This document shows positions 1-8,191 of a stretch of 64,000 nt of DNA, in pieces. The notes beneath the pieces are model-generated. The model did no database searches. It saw nothing but the letters and a program-made list of their open reading frames with translations, and was not told the origin of the DNA. The translations under genes were made by a program, and so were the position numbers. Each line of letters opens with the position of its first letter. The first letter of the stretch is position 1. The DNA comes from Rubellimicrobium arenae (GTDB taxonomy: Bacteria; Pseudomonadota; Alphaproteobacteria; Rhodobacterales; Rhodobacteraceae), in the NCBI RefSeq assembly GCF_017916295.1, contig NZ_JAFMSS010000013.1:1-64000 (forward strand), written 5' to 3'.

Positions 1-2
1 GG

Positions 3-89
3 CCGGGACATGGGACCGCAGTCGAAGGGGACACCGTTCGCATCACCCTGCCACCCCACTCCTGGCAGATGCTGAGGGTCAGCGTCTGA
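3..89 (+). CDS. C-terminal end of a probable alpha-N-arabinofuranosidase (partial)
   Basis: Only the last 28 codons are inside the window, in the frame that ends with TGA at 87-89. The residues read V-R-I-T-L-P-P-H-S-W-Q-M-L-R-V, which resembles the closing beta-strand of GH51-type alpha-L-arabinofuranosidases, where a conserved LPP-x-S-x-x-x-L-R stretch ends the C-terminal beta-sandwich. Such enzymes release arabinose from plant polysaccharides. The family call rests on this short tail alone, so it is tentative. That the frame is coding is more likely, given the clean stop and the loss of coding character immediately after it. Confidence 0.4.
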   Translation, partial: PGHGTAVEGDTVRITLPPHSWQMLRVSV

Positions 90-1163
90 GGGACAGGCCG
101 TGTCAGAGCAATCTGACGTGACCGGAGCAGGGGGGTCTCTGGCCACATCAGATGACCCGACGCAGTTCCTCTGACACCCGCACCCGCCCCGATACCATCC
201 GCTTGGCTATAAGGTCCATGCGGAGTGTCAGGCAACTTGGCGCGGCCGTGCCGTTGCGCTGGTGATCGATGGATTCCGCTCGTAAGGCGCCGCCCCGAAA
301 GAGTCTTGTGCCGAGGATCGGCAGGCCACCGGCCGCTTGGGGAACATCGCGCCCACAACTCGCACCAGCCGTTCCGCAGGCGAAAGCGGGCGACGCTCAG
401 CTTCCAGCCCACGTGAGGTCTCCGGGAGTTCGCAGCCGTTGCGGTCTGCGTCCGACGTTTCTTCGACGCCGCTGAAGCGTTTCAAGCCGCCCAGTCCACA
501 AGTGGACGCATGTCGTCGCTCTCGCCGAAGGATGGGATACCTGTTCGATTTCAGGCCCCGGTCGCCAACGCGCTCCATCCCGAAGCGGAGGGGAGCATGA
601 GGTCGAGCGAGCATCATCGGTCGGACAGCAGGCTGCTTTTCGTCTTTTGAGTGCGGCCCGTTGAGCTTCAGAATGGACATTCCGGGTGTGCCTCCGCCGA
701 AAATAGCGCGGGTCGATGTTCGAAGCAGGGACGGCACGCCAACCCGCCCGGACGATCGCCGAATTACCTCCAAGAAGCAAAATATCGATGAAACGGCTCT
801 TGGCCTCGTTGCCTGCGGCATTGAGGCGGGGCCCCGACTGTCGAGGGACGGCTTGGACATGGTTGGGGCCTGCGGGGTCGCTGAAATGTGCCGTCGAGGC
901 TTCCGATGGCGAGAAGGGCCGATGCCCCGGTCCCGGCGCATTCGAAAGTTGCACCTGTTCGCCGAAGATCATGCCTTAGTGGGCGACCACTTCAATTTAG
1001 ACCGTTGCCTTCCGATCATCCTGGTCAAAGGCGGGCCCGTCCCAATCTCATACCGAATGCCCGGCGCCGTGCGCGGACCGGGGTCGGCTATGCCAGCGAG
1101 TCTGAGACGAGGTCGCCCCCGTCGACAACACTCACCAACGCTGCGCCAAGCAGCTTGGGGTCG
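90..1163. other. Long stretch without a convincing gene
   Basis: About 1.07 kb follows the partial gene with no reading frame that has a ribosome-binding site, a recognisable motif or biased codon use. The open frames present on both strands are rich in Arg, Ser and Pro, as expected of random high-GC sequence. No repeat, tRNA-like fold or insertion-sequence end was seen. It may be the remnant of deleted genes. Confidence 0.5.
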
Positions 1164-1682
1164 TCAGCCGCCGCTGTCACTGCCCTGGGTTGCGCCTGCG
1201 CCGCCCTCGGTGGCGCTCGGGCGACCAGGTTGGCCCGTGTCGCCCGCCTGAATCTGCATCATGGCATCCGTCACTCGCATGTCGGGAACGCTCGAGCAGG
1301 TATCCAAGAGCGCCGCCGTCAGGTCTCCGCCACCAGGCGCGGTGTCGCCAGCCACGACCGCGTTCGACTCCCCGGTGTCACCAGAAGAGGGGGTGGCCGC
1401 CTCGGCGGTGGAGGATGGGGCGCCAACGCGATCAGTGCCGGTGGTGGCTGCGGCTGCCGGGGCGTCATCAGCTGCAGGGTCGGCGCCTGTGCCTTCATCG
1501 ATCGAGGCTGCGGCCGCCGCCGCGGCAACTTCGATCGACGCCATCGCACGGGTTTGACCCGCAGTATCCAGGACGACGAACTCAGCGCAGGTCATCGTGC
1601 TCGGGTCGGTGCCTCCCTCCTGCGCAAATACGGGGAGGCTGACGGCCGTTGACGTGATAACCATTCCCATCAAGAGCTTCAT
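1164..1682 (-). CDS. HdeA/HdeB-like secreted acid-stress protein, Ala/Thr-rich
   Basis: A 172-residue protein whose start (MKLL...) is chosen because it begins a clean signal peptide ending at VFAQ, about residue 21. The mature N-terminus contains a D-P-S-T-M-T-C-A-E-F segment and the C-terminal part has a second Cys (L-L-D-T-C) followed by a V-T-D-A-M-M stretch. That two-Cys arrangement is the layout of HdeA/HdeB-type small periplasmic chaperones common in Rhodobacterales. The middle is a low-complexity Ala/Thr/Gly linker of about 80 residues, longer than in enterobacterial HdeA (about 110 residues in total). The likely site of action is the periplasm. No operon partner is visible. The family call is moderately sure; a chaperone role is inferred only from the family. 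Confidence 0.6.
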   Translation of the reverse strand: MKLLMGMVITSTAVSLPVFAQEGGTDPSTMTCAEFVVLDTAGQTRAMASIEVAAAAAAASIDEGTGADPAADDAPAAAATTGTDRVGAPSSTAEAATPSSGDTGESNAVVAGDTAPGGGDLTAALLDTCSSVPDMRVTDAMMQIQAGDTGQPGRPSATEGGAGATQGSDSGG

Positions 1683-2024
1683 GCTGGTTCTCCGGCGATT
1701 ACACCTGCCGCGGCAAACCTCCAACGGAAGACTCTGGGATTTGTTCTGGCATAACGTCGGCATGAGCCAAGTTCCGCCTGCACGAGCAACCCGGGTCGGG
1801 CATCAGTCAGATTGGCTCGACTTCTAAGTCGTAGACGCCGTTCGCAGAACCCTCCAAGGAACCGGAACAGTGAAATGGCCGGCTTCCGAACTGACCGCGC
1901 TGGGCACGTTGCGCGACTCCGAGGCCTCCGTCACTGGTCGAGCCGGAGCCCGTCGCACTCCTTGTGGGGCACGATCGCGGCCATGGGCTCGGACTGGTGC
2001 GGGGACCGATGCGCGGCTGGACGG
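1683..2024. other. Intergenic region between the HdeA-like gene and soxA
   Basis: This 342-bp stretch lies upstream of the HdeA-like gene and downstream of the sox operon, both on the minus strand. It should hold the promoter of the former and the end of the sox transcript. I see no strong hairpin or protein-like frame in it. Confidence 0.4.
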
Positions 2025-2780
2025 TCAGGGCCGAACGGCGGGCGCCTCCATCTCGAGTCCCGCAGCGCGGGACATGAGGAACAGTTCCAGGGCGATGTAC
2101 TCGGGCGAGCCCGATGCGAAGGGCTCGGCCCGGACGCCTGCCATGCAGTTGCCGAACCGTCGGTGGAGACCGCCCATCTCCTCCCATTGCAGCCGGTACT
2201 GTGGGTAGCCGGTGGGGTGGGCCTCGGGAATCGTGGCGGCGGCCAGATGCCCTCCGGCATGGTCGTCGTGGCAGTTCGCGCAGGCGAGGTTCAGCTGGCC
2301 CATGCGCGTTTCGAACAGCACCCGGCCGGTGTCGCGCCAAGGATCGAGGCGCGGGTCGCTGTCGGGCGTGATCGGCACGCCTTTCGACTGCCGTGAGACA
2401 AAGGCGGCAAGGGCCAGAAGGGGACGGCTCTCGCGGTCCCACGCCCCGGCGTTCTGGTGCCGCGTCCGGCAGAGCCCGATCCGGCCCGCAAGGTCCACCG
2501 GCGCGCCGCTGTCCTCGTCCCATGCGGGATAGCGTGCGGCGACACCGGCCATGCTTTGCTCCGCCCCACCGTGGCAGTCCGCGCAGGACAGGCCGGCCTC
2601 GCCCTCGGGCGTATCCCAAAGGGCGGCGCCCTCGGCCACCCAGAGCATCCCGGGATTCGACATCTCGTCATCCTGCATCGCACGAAGGTCGGGCGACATC
2701 ATCTCATAGCCCGTCCGCCGCTCCTCGGCCGTGGCGACCGTGGCCAGGGCGCCGGTCAGGAGCGCGGCGCGCAGCATCAT
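2025..2780 (-). CDS. soxA: SoxA, diheme c-type cytochrome of the SoxAX complex
   Basis: A 251-residue periplasmic protein with a signal peptide (cleavage near residue 18). It has two c-type heme motifs, CADCH (66-70) and CANCH (167-171), and the late G-N-C-M-A-G-V-R-A-E-P segment, whose Cys212 corresponds to the cysteine ligand of the SoxA active-site heme. In known Sox systems SoxAX oxidatively couples a sulfur substrate to the carrier SoxYZ. The start codon overlaps the soxZ stop (ATGA). It is the last gene of soxE-F-X-Y-Z-A. The length is slightly short for the family (about 260-290). The canonical partners soxB and soxCD are absent from the cluster. Confidence 0.9.
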   Translation of the reverse strand: MMLRAALLTGALATVATAEERRTGYEMMSPDLRAMQDDEMSNPGMLWVAEGAALWDTPEGEAGLSCADCHGGAEQSMAGVAARYPAWDEDSGAPVDLAGRIGLCRTRHQNAGAWDRESRPLLALAAFVSRQSKGVPITPDSDPRLDPWRDTGRVLFETRMGQLNLACANCHDDHAGGHLAAATIPEAHPTGYPQYRLQWEEMGGLHRRFGNCMAGVRAEPFASGSPEYIALELFLMSRAAGLEMEAPAVRP

Positions 2781-3094
2781 CCCACGGTCAGCGTGCGACG
2801 CTCGCTGTGCTCTTCTCCGGTCTCGTCGGTCCAGAGCAACTCCACCTCGGCGGTTTCGACGGCACGAAGGAAGAAACCCAGGAAGGGGTTGGCCGCGATG
2901 GCCGGGAAGATCTCGGCGCGGAACACCTCCGTGCCGCCATAGAGGCAGCGAAAGTCGTGGATGATGTTGCGCGGCACGAGTTTGCCGTCCGCGCCGGTGC
3001 GGAAGCCGGTCTCCATCGGGTGAGAGATCAGGATCTTGACCTCGACGATTTCGCCGGGCGCGGCCGTTTCGGGGATGTTGACCATCGCTACCAT
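2777..3094 (-). CDS. soxZ: SoxZ, sulfur-carrier complex subunit
   Basis: A 105-residue protein matching SoxZ over its whole length: an N-terminal P-E-T-A-A-P-G-E-I-V strand, the I-S-H-P-M-E-T-G motif near residues 23-30, the P-R-N-I-I-H-D-F segment and the A-N-P-F-L-G-F pattern typical of its immunoglobulin-like fold. SoxZ pairs with SoxY in the periplasm to form the carrier on which sulfur intermediates are bound. It has no signal peptide and, as in other Sox systems, would be exported with the Tat substrate SoxY. The gene begins one base after soxY ends and its stop overlaps the soxA start, so the genes are co-transcribed and probably translationally coupled. Confidence 0.92.
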   Translation of the reverse strand: MVAMVNIPETAAPGEIVEVKILISHPMETGFRTGADGKLVPRNIIHDFRCLYGGTEVFRAEIFPAIAANPFLGFFLRAVETAEVELLWTDETGEEHSERRTLTVG

Positions 3095-3095
3095 G

Positions 3096-3548
3096 TCAGG
3101 TCTCCGCGCAGGCCGGAGCCGTGACGATGACGTCCGTCACGGCGGACCACAGAGAACCGTCGCTCATCCGCGCGATGGCATGGACGTTCTGCGAGCCATT
3201 GAGGCGGATACGCGTCTCGGCTGCGGCCCGTCCCGAGGCGGGCGTGAAGCGGAAGCGGATGACGTCGGGCAGGGGATTCAGCTCGTTGAAGATGGCTACC
3301 TCCTCGACGAACTCGTCCTCGGTCATCGGGCTCTCGACCGACACCTTCAAGGGGACCGCGTTGCCGTTCTCGACCAGCAGCGGCACGTTGAGGGTCACGC
3401 GCCCTTCGGTCACGGCAGCGCCGCCGGTGAAGGCGTCGAGCGCGGCCCGCATCGTGTCGGGCGTGGCGGACGCCGGTGAGAGGCGGAGCGCAAGGGGCCC
3501 GGCAAGGACCAGGGCCATCGCGGTCCGTCGGGTCGGACGTGGAGTCAT
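3096..3548 (-). CDS. soxY: SoxY-like sulfur carrier with an atypical C-terminus
   Basis: A 150-residue protein with a twin-arginine signal (R-R-T-A-M-A-L), as expected for SoxY. The mature part fits the SoxY fold (L-N-V-P-L-L-V-E-N-G-N-A-V-P, then S-P-M-T-E-D-E-F, then F-N-x-L-N-P-L-P-D-V). In canonical SoxY the chain ends in GGCGG and the Cys carries the sulfur intermediate on a flexible arm. Here the end reads A-P-A-C-A-E-T: a cysteine (147) is kept, fourth from the end, but the glycines are lost. The neighbours soxX and soxZ are within a few bases. I infer that the carrier function may be kept with altered arm flexibility or substrate; this is the most unusual feature of the cluster. Confidence 0.82.
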   Translation of the reverse strand: MTPRPTRRTAMALVLAGPLALRLSPASATPDTMRAALDAFTGGAAVTEGRVTLNVPLLVENGNAVPLKVSVESPMTEDEFVEEVAIFNELNPLPDVIRFRFTPASGRAAAETRIRLNGSQNVHAIARMSDGSLWSAVTDVIVTAPACAET

Positions 3549-3964
3549 TCCGAACCTCCTTTCAGGCTGGCGAGGTAGGCCACGACGTCCTCGACCTCCT
3601 GCGCAGTGAGAATCGTAGTGCCCTGCCAGCGGGCGCCCACCCGGGCGAGCCCGTCGAGGCTGTGGAACGGCGGCATGATCGTGTCGGGATTGACCGAACG
3701 GCTATCCACCACGCGCAGGCGCAGTTCGGGCAGGCTCAGCCGATCACCCACGCCGGTGAGGTCGGGGCCAAGGTCTCCCTGGAAGGGGACCTCGGCGAAG
3801 GGGCCGGCATGGCAGAGAACGCAAAGGCTCTTCTGCTGATCGAGCACGATGGCATGGCCCCGCGAAGGGTCACCCGGCACATCGGTGAGCGGATCAGGCA
3901 GGCCCTGGGCGCCCAAGGGGCCCGCGATGGCGATGGCAGCCGCACAGGACAGGGCGCGGCCCAT
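3545..3964 (-). CDS. soxX: SoxX, monoheme cytochrome c
   Basis: The start at 3964 gives a 139-residue protein with a signal peptide ending near L-G-A-Q (about residue 20). A single heme-binding motif CVLCH lies at 48-52, and the distal Met ligand is probably M97 in the D-T-I-M-P-P-F motif typical of SoxX. SoxX forms the electron-transfer half of the SoxAX heterodimer in the periplasm. The open frame extends upstream of 3964, but that part overlaps soxF and lacks a signal peptide, so the shorter form is preferred. The stop overlaps the soxY start by four bases; the start lies one base after the soxF stop. Confidence 0.88.
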   Translation of the reverse strand: MGRALSCAAAIAIAGPLGAQGLPDPLTDVPGDPSRGHAIVLDQQKSLCVLCHAGPFAEVPFQGDLGPDLTGVGDRLSLPELRLRVVDSRSVNPDTIMPPFHSLDGLARVGARWQGTTILTAQEVEDVVAYLASLKGGSE

Positions 3965-3965
3965 G

Positions 3966-5225
3966 TCAGCCGAAGACGCTGCCCGTGATCGTCGCGTACC
4001 AGGCCCGGGCATAGTCGGCCTCGGTCGCGCGGACGTCGGGCGGCGCGCCGACGGGACTGGTGCCGCCCGCGCTTTCCACCTCGGCGAGCGCCCCCTCGAC
4101 GGGCTGATAGACCCCGGCCACGGTGAAGGCATAGTCCGGCGCGGCGAGGCTGTAGCAGGTGTTGATGAGCTTCGGGGCGCCGGGCGTCTCGCCGCGCAGG
4201 AGCATGTCGATGGCCTGGGCGGCAACCAAGGCCTGGGCATTGGCCGAAAAGGCGGACTTGGGCATGGCCCCGGCCAGGCAGGCGTCGCCGATGACGTGGA
4301 TGCCGGGCACCAAGGCGGATTCGAAGGTCTCGGGGCTGACCGGGCACCAGCCGGTCGCGTCGGCCACCCCGGACGCATCGGCGATGCCGCCCGCGCGCTG
4401 GGGCGGAATGACATTGGCCACGGCGACCTGATGCTCGGCAAAGTCGGTCATCAGCGTCAGGGTGGCCGGGTCGACGCCCACGACCTTGCCGCCCATCGAC
4501 ACGGGCACCCATTCGACCAGGCCGGGATAGAGCGCGGCCCAGGCTTCCTCGAAAAGGGGGCGCTTGGAGAAGGCGTCCTTGGCATCGAGGATCAGCACCT
4601 TGGACCGGGGCTTGGTCGACTTCAGATAATGGGCGATGAGGCTCGCCCTTTCATAGGGACCGGGCGGGCAGCGGAAGGGGTTCTCGGGAACGGCAATGGC
4701 GACCACGCCCCCGTCCTCCATGGCTTCGAGCTGGCGCCGCAGGAGCTCGGTCTGCGCCCCGGCCTTCCAGGCGTGGGGCATGACCTCGGACGCCGCTTCG
4801 TCGTAGCCGGGCAGCGCGTCATAGCGCAGATCGATGCCCGGCGCGAGGATCAGCCGGTCATAGGGTAGGGAACCGTCGGAGAGCCGGACCTGGCTCGCGT
4901 CGGTGTCGATGCCCTGGGCCTCGCCCCGGACCACCGTCACGCCCGCGGCGCTCAGGCCGTCGTAGCCGAAGGCGATGGACTCGATGGGGTTGAGCCCCGC
5001 CAGCACGGTGTTGCTGAAGGGGCAGGTCCAGTAGGTGGGCTGGCGCTCGACCAGTGTCACCTCGTGGCCCAGGGAGGCAAGGGCGCGCGCCGCCGTGGCG
5101 CCGCCGAACCCGCCCCCGACCACGACGACCCGTCCCCTTCCTTGTGCGTGCGCCGCGCGGTTCAGGAAGGGGAGGGCGAGCGCGGTGCCGCCCGTGGCCA
5201 CAAGGGTCCGCCGCGTCAACCTCAT
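3966..5225 (-). CDS. soxF: SoxF/FccB, flavoprotein subunit of sulfide dehydrogenase (flavocytochrome c)
   Basis: The start at 5225 gives a 419-residue protein with a Tat signal (M-R-L-T-R-R-T-L-V-A). The FAD-binding motif GGGFGG is at 37-42. Two cysteines that form the redox disulfide of FccB-type enzymes are in place: C68 in T-Y-W-T-C-P-F and C357 in L-I-N-T-C-Y-S-L. A second dinucleotide-site signature, G-I-H-V-I-G-D-A-C, is near 309-316. The enzyme oxidises sulfide to polysulfide in the periplasm and passes electrons to its cytochrome partner. That partner is the adjacent soxE-like gene, which ends four bases upstream. SoxF has also been reported to enhance Sox activity in other species. 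Confidence 0.9.
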   Translation of the reverse strand: MRLTRRTLVATGGTALALPFLNRAAHAQGRGRVVVVGGGFGGATAARALASLGHEVTLVERQPTYWTCPFSNTVLAGLNPIESIAFGYDGLSAAGVTVVRGEAQGIDTDASQVRLSDGSLPYDRLILAPGIDLRYDALPGYDEAASEVMPHAWKAGAQTELLRRQLEAMEDGGVVAIAVPENPFRCPPGPYERASLIAHYLKSTKPRSKVLILDAKDAFSKRPLFEEAWAALYPGLVEWVPVSMGGKVVGVDPATLTLMTDFAEHQVAVANVIPPQRAGGIADASGVADATGWCPVSPETFESALVPGIHVIGDACLAGAMPKSAFSANAQALVAAQAIDMLLRGETPGAPKLINTCYSLAAPDYAFTVAGVYQPVEGALAEVESAGGTSPVGAPPDVRATEADYARAWYATITGSVFG

Positions 5226-5229
5226 GGGC

Positions 5230-5508
5230 TCACTCCTTGTCCGCATGATCGGCGATCCATTCGGCGATGGCTTGGGACTCCTCCGGCGTGAAACCGCGCG
5301 CGATGCGGTCCATGATCGTCGCGTCACGTCGGCCGTCCCGGTAATCCGCAAGGGCGGCAGAGATCTCCTCGGCCGAAAAAGCGCCCAGCGGCATGGTGGC
5401 CTCGGCATCGAGGGCATGGCAGCCGGTGCAGGAGAGAGCGCCAGGCGGCGCGCCCTGGGCCGACGCCGATGTGGCCAAGCCGGCGAGGACGATGACGAGT
5501 GCTCGCAT
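5230..5508 (-). CDS. soxE: SoxE/FccA-like small cytochrome c
   Basis: A 92-residue protein with a signal peptide ending near residue 18 and a single heme motif CTGCH (27-31). A likely distal Met is M66. The start is placed at the Met opening the signal sequence (M-R-A-L-V-I-V). By position directly before soxF it should be the cytochrome subunit that takes electrons from the flavoprotein. Classic FccA and SoxE carry two hemes; this one is half-length with one. It also directly follows the molybdenum hydroxylase genes, so it could equally serve as their electron acceptor. The assignment as soxE is by context. Confidence 0.75.
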   Translation of the reverse strand: MRALVIVLAGLATSASAQGAPPGALSCTGCHALDAEATMPLGAFSAEEISAALADYRDGRRDATIMDRIARGFTPEESQAIAEWIADHADKE

Positions 5509-5563
5509 CCGGGTCCGCTCCTTGGAAGGAGGGCTGGCGGCCGGAGCTGCCAGCCGCACGGCC

Positions 5564-7726
5564 TCAGCTCCTGAGGCTGTTGCTGTCCAGCGGTAGCTGG
5601 CGGATCCGCTTGCCCGTCGCGGCGAAGACCGCGTTGAGGACCGCAGGCGCCGCCACGAAGATCGTGGGCTCGCCCACGCCGCCCCAGAAGCCCCCCGAGG
5701 GTCGGATCAGGCTCTCGACGGCCGGCATCTCCCACATGGTGATGACGGGGTAGGTGTCGTAGTTCTCCTGCTGGATCCGCCCGCCCTCCACGGTGATCTC
5801 TCCGTGGAGCGCAGCGCTCAGGCCCATGGCGAAGGACCCCTCGATCTGTGCCTCGATCTGCTGCGGGTTGACGACATTGCCGGGATCGGTGGCCGCGACG
5901 ATGCGATGGATGGTGAGCTGCCCTCGATCATCCACCGACACCTCGGCGGCCGCGGCGACGTAGCTGCCGTAGCCCATGTGCTGGCAGAGCCCCCGGAACA
6001 CCCCGTCGGGCGGCGGCGTGTCCCAGCCGATCCCCTCGGCCGCCGCCTCGAGCACCGCAAGGTGGCGCGGGTGGTTCGCCATGTGCGCCCGGCGGAATTC
6101 GAGCGGATCGCGCCCGGCGGCATGGGCCAGCTCGTCCATGAAGGTTTCGAGGTAGAAGGCGTTCTGGTTGTTGTTCACGCCCCGCCAGAAACCCGGCCGG
6201 ACCGGCGGGTTCCGCATGGCGTGGTCGATGAGCAGGTTCGGCACGGTGTAGCCGAACTGCCCTTCCTCGCCGTCCGGGTTCAGGCCCTGGAAGGTGAAGG
6301 GGTCCTTGCCCTCCTCCAGCATGAAGGGCATCAGGTTCGCCAGGATCGACTGGCCCGAGATCCGCATGTGCAGGCCGGTCAGGTTTCCCTGGTCGTCGAG
6401 CGCCCCCACCATCCGCGCCTTGGTGATCGGATGGAAGGTGCCGTGGATCATGTCCTCCTCGCGGCTCCAGATGAGCTTGACCGGCGTGCCGGGCATCTCC
6501 TTGGCGATGAGCACCGCCTGCCGCGTGTATTCATGCGAGCTGGCCCGGCGGCCGAAGCCGCCGCCAAGGTGAACCCGGTAGACCTCGCATTGCGGGATCT
6601 CCAGGCCCGAGGCTTCGGAAGCGACGGCCAGCTCGGCCTCGGCATCCTGGGTGGCGACCCAGACCTCGCAGCGGTCCGCCGTGACCAGGGCCGTCGCGTT
6701 CATCGGCTCCATGGTCGCGTGGTGCTGCCAGGGGAAGTAGTACTCGGCTTCCACGACGTTCGCCGCGTTCTGGACGGCGGCCGACACGTCTCCGGCCTGC
6801 GTGCCGACGAAGGCGTCCTCGGATCGCAGCCCCTCGTCCAGCATGGCATGGATGTCGGCCATGGAAAGGTTGGCGTGCTCGCTCTCGGTCCATTCGATCT
6901 GGAGGGCGTCAAGGGCGGTCTTGGCGCGCCACCACGTATCGGCGACCACCGCCACGGCGTCGTTGTCGATCTGAAGCACCTTCTGAACGCCCGGCATGCC
7001 CATGACGGCCTCGGCGTCGAAACTCGCCACCGTGGACCCCATGACGGGCGCCTGCCGGATCGCCGCGCTCACCATGCCGGGAAGCTTCATGTCGATGGCA
7101 TAGATCTGGCTGCCGTCGAGCTTGCCCATGGTGTCGAGCCGCTTCACCGGCTGCCCGGCGATCGTCCAGGTGGACGGGTCCTTGAGCTGGATCTCGGCCG
7201 GAACCGCGACCTGCGCGGCCTCTGCGGCAAGCTCGCCATAGCGCAGGGTCTGGCCATCCGGCCCCGAGATGACGCCCTTGGACACGGTGAGCGTGGCAGG
7301 ATCGACCCCCCAGCGATTCGCGGCGGCCTGGAGCAGCATGGCGCGGGCGGCGGCGCCTCCTTCCCGGACATACTGCTGCGAGGCGCGGATGCCCTGGCTG
7401 CCGTAGGTGCCGAAGGCCCCCCAGACCCGGTCGCGCGCGACGTTCTGGCCCGGCGTCGGGTACTCCCAGGTGACCTTCTCCCAATCCGCGTCGAGCTCCT
7501 CGGCCACGAGCTGCGCGAGGCCGGTCAGGGTCCCCTGGCCCATCTCGATCCGAGCGACGCGGATCACCACGGTGTCGTCGGGATGGATCACGACCCAGGC
7601 ATTCAGCTCAGTGGTGGCGGTTGCCGCGTCCTGCGCGGCGGCGGGGATACGGAAACCCAGTGCAAAGCCGCCAGCGGCGACGCTCGCGAGGAAGCCGCGG
7701 CGTGTCAGCGAAAAGTGTCGTGTCAT
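5564..7726 (-). CDS. Molybdenum-cofactor subunit of a periplasmic xanthine-dehydrogenase-family oxidoreductase (isoquinoline 1-oxidoreductase beta type)
   Basis: A 720-residue protein with a Tat signal (L-T-R-R-G-F-L-A-S-V), so the folded Mo enzyme is exported to the periplasm. It has the two-lobed aldehyde-oxidase layout of the IorB-type subunit, with the early E-M-G-Q-G motif, an H-L-G-G-G-F-G-R-R cofactor-binding loop near the middle, and a G-V-G-E-P motif near the end whose Glu (about 686) is the expected catalytic base. Members oxidise aldehydes or N-heterocycles. The 2Fe-2S subunit gene ends 12 bases upstream and a small cytochrome c gene follows, giving a complete electron route. The substrate is unknown; linkage to sox genes suggests something relevant to sulfur compounds, but this is inference. 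Confidence 0.88.
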   Translation of the reverse strand: MTRHFSLTRRGFLASVAAGGFALGFRIPAAAQDAATATTELNAWVVIHPDDTVVIRVARIEMGQGTLTGLAQLVAEELDADWEKVTWEYPTPGQNVARDRVWGAFGTYGSQGIRASQQYVREGGAAARAMLLQAAANRWGVDPATLTVSKGVISGPDGQTLRYGELAAEAAQVAVPAEIQLKDPSTWTIAGQPVKRLDTMGKLDGSQIYAIDMKLPGMVSAAIRQAPVMGSTVASFDAEAVMGMPGVQKVLQIDNDAVAVVADTWWRAKTALDALQIEWTESEHANLSMADIHAMLDEGLRSEDAFVGTQAGDVSAAVQNAANVVEAEYYFPWQHHATMEPMNATALVTADRCEVWVATQDAEAELAVASEASGLEIPQCEVYRVHLGGGFGRRASSHEYTRQAVLIAKEMPGTPVKLIWSREEDMIHGTFHPITKARMVGALDDQGNLTGLHMRISGQSILANLMPFMLEEGKDPFTFQGLNPDGEEGQFGYTVPNLLIDHAMRNPPVRPGFWRGVNNNQNAFYLETFMDELAHAAGRDPLEFRRAHMANHPRHLAVLEAAAEGIGWDTPPPDGVFRGLCQHMGYGSYVAAAAEVSVDDRGQLTIHRIVAATDPGNVVNPQQIEAQIEGSFAMGLSAALHGEITVEGGRIQQENYDTYPVITMWEMPAVESLIRPSGGFWGGVGEPTIFVAAPAVLNAVFAATGKRIRQLPLDSNSLRS

Positions 7727-7738
7727 GCTTCGCCTCCC

Positions 7739-8191
7739 TCACAGCAATTCGGAGGCGCGCTTGATGCCCGCGCGGATCCGGTTGTACGTGCCACAGCGGC
7801 AGATGTTGGTCATCTCGGCCGCGATGTCCTCGTCCGTCGGGTTCGGGTTGTTCGCGAGAAGCGCCGCCGCCGCCATGATCTGGCCTGACTGGCAGTAGCC
7901 GCATTGGGGCACGTCGACCTCGAGCCAGGCCTGCTGGACCGGATGCGTCCGGTCGGGCGATAAGCCCTCGATGGTCGTGATCTCGTCCTCGGGCGTGATG
8001 TCCTGAAGCTGGACCTGGCAGGAGCGGGTCGCCATGCCCCCGATATGCACGGTGCAGGCGCCGCAGACGGCGATGCCGCAGCCGTATTTCGTGCCGGTCA
8101 GGCCGATCTGTTCCCGCAGCACCCAAAGAAGCGGCGTCTCTGGTTCCGCATCCACGTCATGTACGGTGCCATTCACAGTGATCCGTGGCAT
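7739..8191 (-). CDS. 2Fe-2S subunit of the molybdenum hydroxylase (isoquinoline 1-oxidoreductase alpha type)
   Basis: The start at 8191 (M-P-R-I-T-V-N-G) gives 150 residues, the usual size for stand-alone 2Fe-2S subunits of this family. The plant-ferredoxin-type cluster is bound by C38, C43, C46 and C58, and the helical-domain cluster by C97, C100, C131 and C133 (C-G-Y-C and C-R-C-G-T-Y motifs). It has no export signal of its own and would be carried out with the Tat-bearing Mo subunit. Longer reading frames upstream exist, but that region has no coding character. It is the first gene of the run that leads into the sox genes, so the main promoter is probably in the gap above 8191. Confidence 0.9.
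   Translation of the reverse strand: MPRITVNGTVHDVDAEPETPLLWVLREQIGLTGTKYGCGIAVCGACTVHIGGMATRSCQVQLQDITPEDEITTIEGLSPDRTHPVQQAWLEVDVPQCGYCQSGQIMAAAALLANNPNPTDEDIAAEMTNICRCGTYNRIRAGIKRASELL

Noticed and set aside
228..941. Open frames on both strands in the first kilobase
   Set aside because: No start signal, signal peptide, membrane pattern or family motif; amino-acid make-up is that of random high-GC DNA.
5804..7888. 694-codon open frame on the plus strand opposite the Mo hydroxylase genes
   Set aside because: It is the antisense shadow of the well-identified Mo and 2Fe-2S subunits, has no start signal and is rich in His, Arg and Gly.
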